NCBI GenBank assembly: GCA_011799875.1
Contig: CM022301.1
Span: forward strand, 218,680,296-218,744,295
DNA from: Thinopyrum elongatum
Lineage: Eukaryota; Streptophyta; Magnoliopsida; Poales; Poaceae
Direction of reading: 5' to 3'
Length of the DNA stretch: 64,000 bases
Shown piece after piece: positions 42,808 through 52,439 of this stretch; positions within the stretch are counted from its first letter, which is position 1, and every line of letters starts with the position of its first letter. The position numbers were made by a program, and so were the translations under genes. The notes beneath the pieces were generated by a model. The model searched no databases. It had not been told where the DNA came from and saw nothing but the letters and a program-made list of their open reading frames with translations.

Positions 42808-43059
42808 CTCCCTCTGTTTTTATTTACTCCGCATTTTAGCTTTGCTCAAAGTCAAACTTTGTAAACTTTGACAAAGTTTATAGACAGAAATAATAACATA
42901 ACAACAACAAATCAATACCATTAGATTCAATTGAATATACTTTCACATCATATAGATCTGCTATTGTAAATGTTCATAATTTTTTCTATAAATTTTCTCA
43001 AATTTTATGAAGTTTGACTCAGTCAAACCTATATGCAGAGTAAAAAAAAACGGAGGGAG
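42808..43059. mobile_element. Stowaway MITE (252 bp)
   Basis: CTCCCTCTGTTTTTATTTAC at the left and ACGGAGGGAG at the right form terminal inverted repeats, flanked by TA on both sides (42806-42807, 43060-43061). Internal GTCAAACTTT/AAGTTTGACT blocks make it foldable along most of its length. This is a non-autonomous Tc1/mariner derivative with no coding capacity. Confidence 0.93.
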
Positions 43060-43501
43060 TATCTTACTCCATGACCAAGACGGAAGGGAAAACAAGACAA
43101 CTTATTGTTTTTTTTTAGCGTTCAAGATAATCATGTGGCGTTGCTTATTCTCGTTCCTCTCCAACCTTTCTTCATTGATCATGCCGCCCTCGGTCGAGTC
43201 CATCCTCCCGCATGCCTCATTTGAACATTCGCCGAGTATCATTCGCATGTGGGCCTAGACCATGCTTGTATTTCCAATGTTGTAATTTGTCCGAAATGCA
43301 TACAGAAAACGGTTCGTTTAAAGTTTCACTTTGCCTCCCAGTACGTGTCGCTTCCCATATTAGTTTTGACATCCCATTCGGTTCATGCCCCGACATATCT
43401 TGACGAGATCAATTGATGTTGAGAGATCAAGTGGGTGTCGTGCAAGGAGATAAAGGTTTGGTGTGTTTCTATGATAGAAATGACCCGGGGGGAGTCTGTG
43501 G

Positions 43502-43738
43502 GGATCGGAGGGAGTATATTGTACGTTCAAAAGCGAAACGAAACTACTGTACTCACCCTAGTCCTCTTTCAATCGATCTTCGGACCCCGAGATGAAACCG
43601 AGAGAGAACGAGTGAGTGCATGTGTGATACCTAAGGCGGATTCAAAATTTTGAACCGGTGATCTTGCATCAGCAAATCATATAAAGGGTATTCAATGTTC
43701 GTTTCGCTTTTGAACGTACAATATACTCCCTCCGATCC
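43502..43738. repeat. 41-bp perfect inverted repeat with ~155-bp loop
   Basis: 43502-43542 and 43698-43738 are exact reverse complements. Each arm contains a Stowaway end (GGATCGGAGGGAGTA / TACTCCCTCCGATCC) joined to TTGTACGTTCAAAAGCGAAA. The loop contains no ORF of note. It may be two Stowaway termini captured head-to-head by gene conversion or a fold-back event. Confidence 0.88.
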
Positions 43739-43850
43739 TTTCTAGTTTACATAATAGTTTTACGTGTAGTCAAAGTACTCTACTTTGATCAAACTTACAG
43801 AAAAAAGTATCAACATTCAACAACGCCCAATCCATATTGTTAGATTCGTA
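43724..43850. mobile_element. Truncated Stowaway MITE
   Basis: Begins CTCCCTCCGATCCTTTCTAG after TA and contains TTTGATCAAACTTACAGAAA, the usual inner segment. No matching right terminus is seen before 44061, so only the left part is kept. Confidence 0.65.
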
Positions 43851-44060
43851 CGTACTCCTAGTTTGTATTCAAACAGAGATGGTTTCCAATTTGTTTTCAA
43901 ACACGTGAATGTGCTTGTTCTCGCGCATGCTCTTCCTACTAGGATTTCGCCACGTATAGCCAGTCCAATAGTAACTTTTTTAAGCTCCCTGTCCAATAGT
44001 ACTAGTGGAGTACTGACAACACTGAGTAGAGTATGCAGTGCTCATAGTACTAGTAGTATA

Positions 44061-44099
44061 CTCCCTCTGTTTTTATTTACTCCGCATAAAACAGAGGGG
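44061..44099. mobile_element. 39-bp miniature Stowaway remnant (hairpin)
   Basis: CTCCCTCTGTTTTTATTTAC at the left, AAAACAGAGGGG at the right, TA on both sides (44059-44060, 44100-44101). CCCTCTGTTTT and AAAACAGAGGG pair perfectly. The first 27 bases equal the start of the MITE at 42808, so this is probably an internal deletion derivative. Confidence 0.82.
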
Positions 44100-44470
44100 T
44101 ACTAGTAACACTCAGCCGACCTCTCTCTCTTTAGTAGTAGTATAAATGACGTGGGCGGGGGGGAGGGGGAGGGACGTTGGTTGCTCTCAAACTATGGTCC
44201 CACAAGCGAGCGAAAAACGCAAGACGAAGCGCGTTCCATTCGGTGAGCGACGTGGAGGGTCCAGGTGTCGGGTGGGGCAACACGAACATGACATGAGCGA
44301 TGTACAGTCAAAACCGATTGACCGGTTGTCACCGGAACCACTATTCACACTAGAACCTTCGCTGCTGGCCTACGCCAGCCACTGCCCCAAAACCACACCT
44401 CTTCTCTAGCCCATTCCCCACCTTTCGATCCCCTAGCCGCATCAAGGTCCCCTAGTTCGCCGGGAAAGCC

Positions 44471-45170
44471 ATGTGTGTGCCGCAAGATCACGTACTACAA
44501 GATGCTGACGCCGGAGCGCCACGCAGAAATTGCGGCGGCGGTCGGCGCCACAGACCTCCGTTCCCAAGCTCGCTTTGCGGCGGGCCAATCCCGAGTTCTC
44601 TGGAGCCAAGCTCCGAGGAGGAGGAAGCCGATCCAATGTTCATGGTGGAGGTCGCGGCGCAGAAGGCCCCCTATGCTTATGAGTCGATGGACGTCGAATT
44701 CGTGCCGGCGCGGGTCCCCCATGGTGCAGGCGGACCAGTGGTTCAACTGGCGATGCTAAAGGAGGACCGGAGGCGGTCAACTTGACGCGGAGCGTGCGGA
44801 TGCCGCTGCATCGAGGCCCTCCTGCAGGCGGAACCGGATGTCGTGGATGTGAACCGGGCAGCGGAGGCTCAACTTGACACGGAGCGCGCGGATGCCGCTG
44901 CCATCGAGGCCCTCCTACAGGCGGAAAACGAACGTCCTGGACTTGAACTAGGCGGCGGAGGCTCAACTCAACGCGGAGCGCGCGGATGCCGCTGCCATCG
45001 AGGGCCTCCTGCAGGCGGAATCGGACGTCCTGGACTTGAACCGGGGGTGGGCTCGCGTCCGTGCAGAGCGGCATGCTCAGCATGAACGAGTAGTGGAGGC
45101 CTAGGACAACACACGGTGCGGAGACACACGTCGGCAGCTATGGCTGGTTCGCGCCGGCAGCCAAAGACGA
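44471..45170 (+). pseudogene. Decayed gene with Ala/Glu-rich tandem repeats, unknown function
   Basis: Changing frames, the plus strand reads MCRKITYYKMLTPERHAEIA, then ATDLRSQARFAA (from 44475), then EEEEADPMFMVEVAAQKAPY, AYESMDVEFVPARVPHGAGG and PVVQLAMLKEDRRR (to about 44783). Three copies follow of a roughly 30-residue repeat with core AEAQLDTERADAAAIEALLQ (starting near 44779, 44869 and 44962). The end is WARVRAERHAQHERVVEA-stop. The repeats are strongly helical and probably coiled-coil. Frameshifts between the parts make it a pseudogene. I recognise the pattern as a cereal repeat-associated gene but no domain or function. A CA-rich, TATA-containing stretch (44140) lies upstream. Confidence 0.55.
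44779..45060 (+). repeat. Tandem repeat, ~90 bp unit, three copies
   Basis: Units begin AACTTGACGCGGAGCG, AACTTGACACGGAGCG and AACTCAACGCGGAGCG (44779, 44869, about 44962), each with GCGGATGCCGCTGC and GAGGCCCTCCT(G/A)CAGGCGGA. They lie in the coding fragment above. Confidence 0.85.
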
Positions 45171-46240
45171 CGAGCCGTCTCGTTCGCGAGCAGTGTGATA
45201 GTTTTTCTTTATGTTGTTGTTTTTAGGGATCTTTTGCTGTGTAAAAACATATATTTATGCAAGTCGCCTGACTTTCATCATTTGGGTCAGTCGACCATTT
45301 CAGGCGGTTGGATGAATATCCTACGTCTCCTAACCCTTCTCCTCACCTCTTCTTCTTCCCCAACAGACCACCGCAAGGCCTTACGGATCTTCCCCAACAT
45401 GCGGTTGGATAAACATACTGTATGAACGAAAATTATGTGTCACCGGTAGGATGGCTGAGTTTGGTTTGATCACATGCGGTAGCAACTGCCAGTGAGGGGT
45501 GTTGTTCCCTTGGTTGGGTTTGCGGCGTGCAGGAGCGACTGTGTGAGGTGTGGTGCGACCGCGGACAGCCGTGCGCAAGTGTACCTCCTTTTCATTTGAA
45601 AACTTTTGGCAAGCTTGGCAAAAATTTGTGGCGAAGTATGGCAATGCAAGGCCTAGACCCAAACAGGATACAAGTACGTACGTAGGAGTACTACTTGTGT
45701 TAAAAAAGAAAGGCGTGGTTTTCCTTCGCGGGATTGACGATACAAATCCTCGTTTGACGTGTCAATTAATGCGTATTTTTTTCTCCAATGCCCAAAGAGC
45801 TAACCATCTCACTCCTCATCGCTTGATTAATGCAGCGCCATGCAAACCAACCTTCTCACTTCTGCATGCATGCAAGGGTATATTAATGTCCTTGGATGCT
45901 AGTATGAGGCAAACCCCATATTTTGCCTCGATTATTCTAGTGGCCTTCTGCAAATTGTAATTTTGATTATACTGGCCCGTGTACAAAAAAATGGAGGTAG
46001 TAACTATTTGACTTCCTTCCCCATTGCGGTGACGTCGATGATATCTCGAACGTTGTGGTTTGGCGAAGTGGTTCGACGGAGAACACCATTGAGAGAGACC
46101 ACGGTAAGTCGTTCACAAGTGCCGCCTGCAAGCCGAGACAACCGCCTTATTTGCATCCAGGAAGTCCGTTGAACCAAAGGACGCGTAAATGTACTAGTAC
46201 TACACAATAGCGTCGTCCGTCCAGCTTAGTGCTAGGTAAG
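45171..46240. other. Low-copy spacer
   Basis: No gene recognised. It includes a segment (about 45480-45600) related to 40590-40720 and a run of short AT-rich ORFs without domain signal. Confidence 0.45.
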
Positions 46241-46345
46241 GTGGTTCTCGAAGAAGACGATGGAGAAGCGGAGTCAGCGAAGAGTGAAATGATGGTTGCT
46301 TAGTCCGTGCTTTGTGATTTGATGCTCACTGCTTTGTGATTTGTG
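46241..46345 (+). repeat. Direct repeat, copy 1
   Basis: GAAGAAGACGATGGAGAAGC, then GTGAAATGATGGTTGCT and CTTTGTGATTTGATGC. The diverged second copy is at 46802-46930. Confidence 0.7.
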
Positions 46346-46801
46346 ATAGAAGGGACATGGGAGTAGACTCTGTGCTCTATACTGTACATGGTCCAAGCAC
46401 GGGAGAAAGAGGAGAGAGGTTGCATTTTTCTATTCCTTCAAACAATCAATTAGGGAGCTTCGGTCCATCTTTTGGCTTTGGCAGCACCGTCCACAATGGT
46501 TCCCATCGATGCCAAAAGCTATTTCACATTTGGCTACACTTGTGGTGCCCTTAACCGTACCACTTGGTTTTGCTCCTGTGTGCTATCTATACAAATCTCG
46601 ATTATATTGATCTAAAAAATTTAGTATCAAGATTAGTAAAAACGAGGTGATTTTGCCGCGCGGATGGCGGGGGAGGTTTCTATTTTAGAGGACGTTGGCC
46701 TCGTGGTTTGCTAACATGCGGTCCCACGTGTCAGTGCTTTACCAAGCCGATCCGTCCCACATGAGGCAGAACAATGGCAGAAGCAACACGTGGTTAACTT
46801 G

Positions 46802-46930
46802 AAGAAGATGAGGGAGAAGCGGATTCAGCAACGAGTGAAATGATGGTTGCTCGTCCCTCCAACTTCTTTTTTTAGCATTATTTCTTGTCCCTCCAACTTA
46901 ACTGCGGGAAAGGTGCAGCTTTGTGATTTG
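46802..46930 (+). repeat. Direct repeat, copy 2
   Basis: GAAGAAGATGAGGGAGAAGC, GTGAAATGATGGTTGCTCG and CTTTGTGATTTGACGCC in the same order as at 46241, about 560 bases away. A CGTCCC(T)CCAACTT unit is additionally doubled inside it. Confidence 0.7.
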
Positions 46931-47629
46931 ACGCCTCATTGCTCATTTAACTACGCCGGCGCCATGACTGGGGTGCTTACCCCTGCTACTCTGCATTGTT
47001 ATTTCGGTATGGCACGTGGACCCGGTTGCTTGATGTCCCACATGGCGGCGAAAAGGACTATGAACATTTGTGAAAGCGAGCGCTCCACTCTTACGACGGA
47101 GGAGTACACGACACGGCGGCCCAAGTGAAATTTACTTTACTGTAGTTACTACTATAGTTTTGCTGTTTCGCACGATCCATCGATACAAACCCGATTAACA
47201 GGCAAGGGCGGGGATTTTTCCCGCGCGGTAGATGACACTGGCCATACATTCAAAGGCAATTTTAATGTATGCAAACTGAATAATAAGTAACAATATGAGA
47301 TCTGTAAAACTAAAAACACATATGATTTATTGTGTTAGAGTGTAGTAGTAGTGTTGTATTGCATAGTTGTTAGATGTAACATGCGAGAAACGGTGAGAGA
47401 TGTACTTTGGAGGGCCTACAGAGAGAAATTGGGCAATAAAGTGGATTCAAATATTTGTATTCGTCTTCATAGCATTGTAACTCATATCTACAGTTTTACA
47501 GTAGACGTGAATGCTGTTCGCTCTTACGAAACCAGTACAACAATAATGGGGTGGCGTGCGCCAATTTAGGCACTGGCACGTTGGCCTACTCGGCTCCACA
47601 GAGAGAGCAAGAGAAGAGAAGAGATAAAT

Positions 47630-48500
47630 CACCGGCGGTCAGTGTATTTCAAGCGAAAAGCGTAATACGGTCACCGGACTTCAGAATACGCTCATTACGG
47701 TCACTATATATGTTTTGCGGTGATTATACGGTCACTTGCTCACCGTTCAGCATCGGATTGCACTCTGTGTGACCGGCCAAATAGTCTGCGTGGCACTATG
47801 TGACTAGTTAAATTGACCATGTTCCTTGTGGGTCCCACCTGTCAGTTCGCATAGGAAAAAGGTCAGAATAAACACAAATTTACGCAGGCGGACAATACTC
47901 CAACCCGTGCGCGGGAACACCTGGTTGTGTATGTGTCTATCAGGGCTGGTGTGTCGGGATGATGTGTAGGTTGAACACTTGAGCGTGAGAGTGTGGTGGT
48001 AGTGGGTGTGTGATGCATGCGTGCGGTGTGCGTGTTGAGTGTTGCGGTGCGTGCGTTGTTGGTGTGTGACGTGTGAGTGTTGTGTGCGTGGTGGCTGCGT
48101 GTGTTCGTGAGTGTTGCGTGCGTGTGTGTATAATCACCACACAGCTCCGTGTGTTAAAACAGATGGCTCAGCATACCAATACAAGGCACCTTGTCCGCTG
48201 TGCCCACGGTCATGACTTCAAACCACCGTCCAATATTGTTTATTGTTTTTTTTTCATTCTTATACATGCCGAGGGTGGGCCCAATTGTAGTGAGATAATG
48301 TGATGGAACACTAGAGGTGCCACATGGAGCGTTTAACTGGTCAACTAGTCGTGTCTTGAGCAAATACAGAGCTGTACGGTGAGCCGTGACTGTATAATAA
48401 CCACAAAACATAATGGTGACCGTAATGAGTGGATTTTGAAGTCCAATGTATGATCGTGCTTTCGCTTCAAATACAATGATCATCACTGTATATATCGCGA
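47630..48500. repeat. Long fold-back element with ~180-bp diverged inverted arms
   Basis: The left arm (about 47640-47840) contains TATTTCAAGCGAAAAGCG, ACTTCAGAATACGCTCATTA and GTGATTATACGGTCAC. The right arm (about 48290-48480), read on the minus strand, has TATTTGAAGCGAAAGCACG, ACTTCAAAATCCACTCATTA and GTTATTATACAGTCACGG in the same order. Arm similarity extends into the ACTAGTT...CATGT region. The interior carries a GTG/TGCG-rich tract. I cannot identify clear termini or a target duplication. It could be a MITE-like or Mutator-like fold-back. Confidence 0.7.
47985..48135 (+). repeat. GTG/TGCG low-complexity tract
   Basis: Purine-T biased run of GTGTG, GTGCGTG and GTTGTGTGCG units in the loop of the fold-back. 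Open frames on the opposite strand (His/Thr/Pro-rich) are composition artefacts. Confidence 0.8.
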
Positions 48501-48529
48501 GAGAAAGATTAAACATGCATGAAGTGTGC

Positions 48530-49815
48530 GGGGGGCGTACTTTTAGAGGACCTGGAGATGTTTGTGTGCGTACGTGAAAGGGGCGTAGATAGAGGGGGTG
48601 ATACGATGGAGAGAGATGCTCTTCGTTTCTCTATTATGAACTAACTTATATATAGTTAAAAATATAAAAATTCACAGTGCGGAAATAAATATCATTGGGG
48701 GCACCATGCAATGCAAATTAACGTTCATACTCCTCCATATAACTTTGTAATGTTGTATATAATTAGAAATCTAAAATAATTTTTTGGCCACACTTTGTGT
48801 GGTTTTATTCAAAGGAATGTTGTATGCGAAATAAACGTTGAAGAGAGGGTTTTTAGATCAATGGGGTACATGATGTAACATGTGTGAATGTGTGTTGATG
48901 TATTTGGCAGGGCCTAGAGAGGTATGTGTATGTATTACGTATTCGAGAGAGGCATGGATAGAGGGGCCGGCGGGGGGGGGGGCGTGGGAGAGAGATAGCA
49001 CGAGAAATGAGAGAGGTCTAGAGAGAGAGACGAATAGGATGCACGGCGAGAGATGCCCTTGAGTGTGTATATGCAAGGGGGGAGGGGATAGAGGCACGAG
49101 GAGAAAATATTTTGTGTGGTGTCTGTGTTGGTATGTGTGGCGTGTGAGAAGATAACGAGACCGGGGGCAGAGGTGTGTCACCGCGTGAGGTCCGGTGGGC
49201 CGAGGTGAGGCCCTGTGTTCGGTACGTCCTGTGCCACATTGGTCGGCCCGTGACGCATTTAGGGAGACCCATGGAGGACTAGTCATACAGACAAAGATAG
49301 CAAAGTAGTGGAAGGACTCTGTGTCAAGACAAAGCGGCTAGGATTTTTAACCCTAGGTCCTCGGACAAGGTAACCCCTTATCTCTGATATTAATATTCAT
49401 CCAACCTAACTTTAAGGGGCATCCTACAGAATGCTCTGCCTAGAATCATACTCGTCAATTAGGAAGGAGGTGGTGGAGACAATGCGTGAGAGACAGGCCA
49501 AAGATAATGTGCGTGCGGGAGACATGGAGGCAGTCTATGTATATAGAAAGGGTCGATGGGGATTGTGCGTGTGTTGCTTGTGAGAGGAAGAGTGCTTGTG
49601 ATAAAGGTTAGTGAAAAAAGTCGTAAATGGTTACGAGAGGGAGGGAAGGTTATATCGAGAGCATGTCTGCGAGAAAGCACTCCGGGAGAGAGGTGTGAGC
49701 ATGTGTGAGAGACCACCGATGGATATACACCGTGTGCGCGTATGTGTGAAGAGAGAAAGTCAGCGTGTTGTGTGTGAGGAGGAGCCTATGGAGAGTGAAA
49801 CTACACGTAAAGACT
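48530..49815 (+). repeat. Degenerate GAGAGAGG/GTGTGTATG-rich low-complexity region
   Basis: Purine-rich segments such as GAGAGAGGCATGGATAGAGG, GGCGTGGGAGAGAGATAG and TGTGAGAGACC alternate with GTATGTGTATG segments over 1.3 kb, with a G11 run near 48972. No protein signal. Apparent ORFs on the minus strand are Ser/His/Pro-rich composition artefacts. The similarity to the 47985 tract suggests a related origin. Confidence 0.6.
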
Positions 49816-50434
49816 GATGTACACATTGATTAAAAATATAAATTGTATCGAAATATTAGGATGGGATCATGATATTTGCAATTCGCGTAAGGAACAGTCA
49901 TTGATCCATCTAGACATCTATATTCTATCGAATTTGAGCATGTCTATTGTTATTATTCGACATAATTGATCCACAGAGTTAGTGTTTTGACCTCAGACAA
50001 TGCATCGCTTTAGCAATCGAATATAAACGTGAGTATAGTTCATGTTGTGTGTGTAAAGCACATTATACATACAAAAGTTACACAAGAACATTATAAATAG
50101 CTAGCTAGAATAGATACATTTGAATTCAACTTAAGGTGTCTAAAAAATTCGAATTCAACATGAAGGCCATTCAATTATTTGAATTCGATATCGGCATTTG
50201 TAAATCATACCTAAATTATGGGGGCACCAATCTTTGCTCTGCTTTTGTACATAATAGCATATACAGGCATGTCAAAATATATTCAAATTCACCTCCTCCA
50301 TTCAAAATAATCGTAGTTATAGGATTTTCAAGTGTCAAAATTTCAAAAAGAGCGCATAATTTAATGAGGTTTTCAAACATACAAGGTCAAATTTAACATT
50401 GTCTATTTAGGTCAATCCTCAAAGTTCAAGAGTA
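49816..50434. other. AT-rich spacer
   Basis: No feature recognised beyond repeated TTTGAATTC/GAATTCAA motifs at about 50118-50190. Confidence 0.45.
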
Positions 50435-50689
50435 CTCCCTCCATTTTTATTTAGTCGCAATAGCTTTGGTAAGAGTCAAGCTTTATAAACTTTGACCAAG
50501 TTTATAAAAAAAAATATTAACATAAGCAATAACAAATCAATAAAATTAGATTTATTATTGAATGTACTTTCAACAGTCATATAGTTTTGTATCATAAATG
50601 TTTATATTATTTTTTAAAACTTGGTAAACTTTATGAAATTTGAATACAGTCCAACTCTAATATGCAGAGTAAATAAAAAACGGAGGGAG
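50435..50689. mobile_element. Stowaway MITE (255 bp)
   Basis: CTCCCTCCATTTTTATTTAG at the left, ACGGAGGGAG at the right, TA flanks at 50433-50434 and 50690-50691. Internal TTTGACCAAGTTTATAAA and TGCAGAGTAAATAAAAAACG blocks match the MITE at 42808, so both belong to one family. Confidence 0.93.
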
Positions 50690-51039
50690 TACTCTAAACA
50701 TGAATGCTTCTGTTTAAAATTTCAAACGAAGCTCCAAAAGAGCCTCTACTCGCCCGAAACCGCGTGAGACCAATGTTTGGTTAGACCAATGTTTGGTAGA
50801 GGGAAATTACTTTCAACTCCGACCCATGAAACTACCGGCCCGACGTCCAAAGGTCTAAACCGGGGTATGTTTGTAGCTTCATCTAGACGCCACGCAACCG
50901 CCTCCGAAAAACATTCATACACCATGGCCGCCTAAGCACACATCGCTCGGCCGAAATCGCTCCGCCCCACTATTTGGGACACCTGGGATTACCGTCCTAC
51001 CCCCGACCCGTAGTAGGTCCGAAATTTAAGAGGGGGGCA

Positions 51040-51730
51040 AAGTTTGTACTTCCCCAAATTTCAAACAAGCACGTCCCATCTGTTCAAAAAAACCAAAAAA
51101 CAAGCGGCGTCCCAGACCGAAACATGGTTCCCCCTTAGCTCCCCCCGCCCCCCGTCGATTCCCATTCGTACTCCGTGGGCGCCAAAAACTACCTCTCCAC
51201 CAGCCGCGAAAACCCGGCATCCTCGTCCGCCACCCCATCCAACCCATCAACCGCCGCCCTCCTCCATCACGCCGGAGCCAATACCCCGACGTCGTCGCCA
51301 CCGCAACCGCAACCGCAACCACAATGCCCTCCACGGCTAGTAGTTGAAGCCGAGGCCGAGCTGCCTCCAGGACGCCGACGTGCGCCTACCCGAGCCATTG
51401 TAACCACACCGTCTGCGCCTCACCGCTGCCGCTCCAAAGTCGCCACCGTCCACCGCACCCGGAGCTGTTCCCGCTACGCCGTCCTTCACTGCTTCGGATC
51501 TGCTTCCCCTCCGCTGATAGACGGCCACCGCAACACGTCAACAATTTGGCCATGGGTTCGTCCAAGGCTCCCTCCACCTCCTCCAAAACATCGGTGCCCC
51601 CGGTAAAAAGAAGAACATCGCCGCGATTCGGAGGAACACAACACTGGCAACCGGAAAATGGACTCCTCTTCCCTTATTCGTGCAAAACTTACGTGTCTGC
51701 CTGCATGGTATTATCCCACAGAAGACAATA
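51040..51730 (+). pseudogene. Candidate first exon(s) of a decayed gene, Pro/Ser/Thr-rich
   Basis: A G/C-rich stretch stands out from AT-rich surroundings. Open frames run on both strands. On the plus strand one frame (51175-51606) is Ser/Pro/Thr-rich with repeated PQPQPQPQ. Another, starting at 51546, reads MGSSKAPSTSSKTSVPPVKR and RTSPRFGGTQHWQPENG, which has the look of a genuine N-terminus with a basic nuclear-like stretch (PPVKRRTSPR). It would precede the exon-like units from 52440 on the same strand. I recognise no domain and cannot decide the true frame. This may be CpG-island-like first-exon DNA of a host gene or a captured gene. Confidence 0.4.
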
Positions 51731-52439
51731 GTTGACCGCTTCTTCCTACACTCTTCTGATACTAGATGTTCCTAGTAACTCGCGATGCACAAGGTTTCTC
51801 TCATATACTATTCACCTTAGTAGAGGGTCCGTCGCCCCCCGGATTTCAATTCATGGCAGTTCTTTCCCAATTAAAGGAAGCATTCCCAGGTAATAGGCGG
51901 TAGTCCGCCTTGTGACGCCGGGGAGGAAGCAGTACCTCGGTGTTTATGTTAGGGGTTGTGTGGGGCCTAGGAGCTGCTGGCGCCCGATCTGGAGGTCGGC
52001 CGGGCTTAAAGGGATGGCCAGGGAGCGCTGCCAAGCACGGTGGTGGTGTGACTCAAGGGAAGGGTGGGGCGCGGAGGCAGGGGTTGGGGCTGGTGGTCGT
52101 GGGCGGTTCGAGAAAGATCGTCAACAGTGACTGGCGGGAGGTAGACGAAGGCCATCTACCCGTTCCTTGTAGATCGGACGGTTCATAAAAAATCGACTGG
52201 CCTATTTATTTTCAGTCGACTGTATTTTGATTAGGACCACATGTGGTTGCTGTGCTGGAGGAGTACCTAAATTTCCCCCAGCATCCCTGTGCTCATTATT
52301 ACAAATCATATGGAGTAGAATCTTTTTGTTTGCCATGCAATGTTTTAGAGCTATCATATGTCTCCTGTCTTTATTTTTCTAGATCTGTATGCTATTTTAC
52401 AGTGCACTAGTTTTGCACAGACTTCACCCATACTATCCT
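51731..52439. other. Spacer, possibly intron
   Basis: Contains a G-rich segment (51900-52130) with a GGTGGTGTGAC/GGCTGGTGGTCGTGG character and then AT-rich sequence. No gene recognised. Confidence 0.4.

Noticed and set aside
47940..48140. His/Thr/Pro-rich minus-strand frame
   Set aside because: Translation of a GTG/TGCG low-complexity tract.
48858..49286. 142-codon minus-strand frame
   Set aside because: Lies in a purine/GT-rich low-complexity region, has no domain-like pattern, and the overlapping frames are also open.
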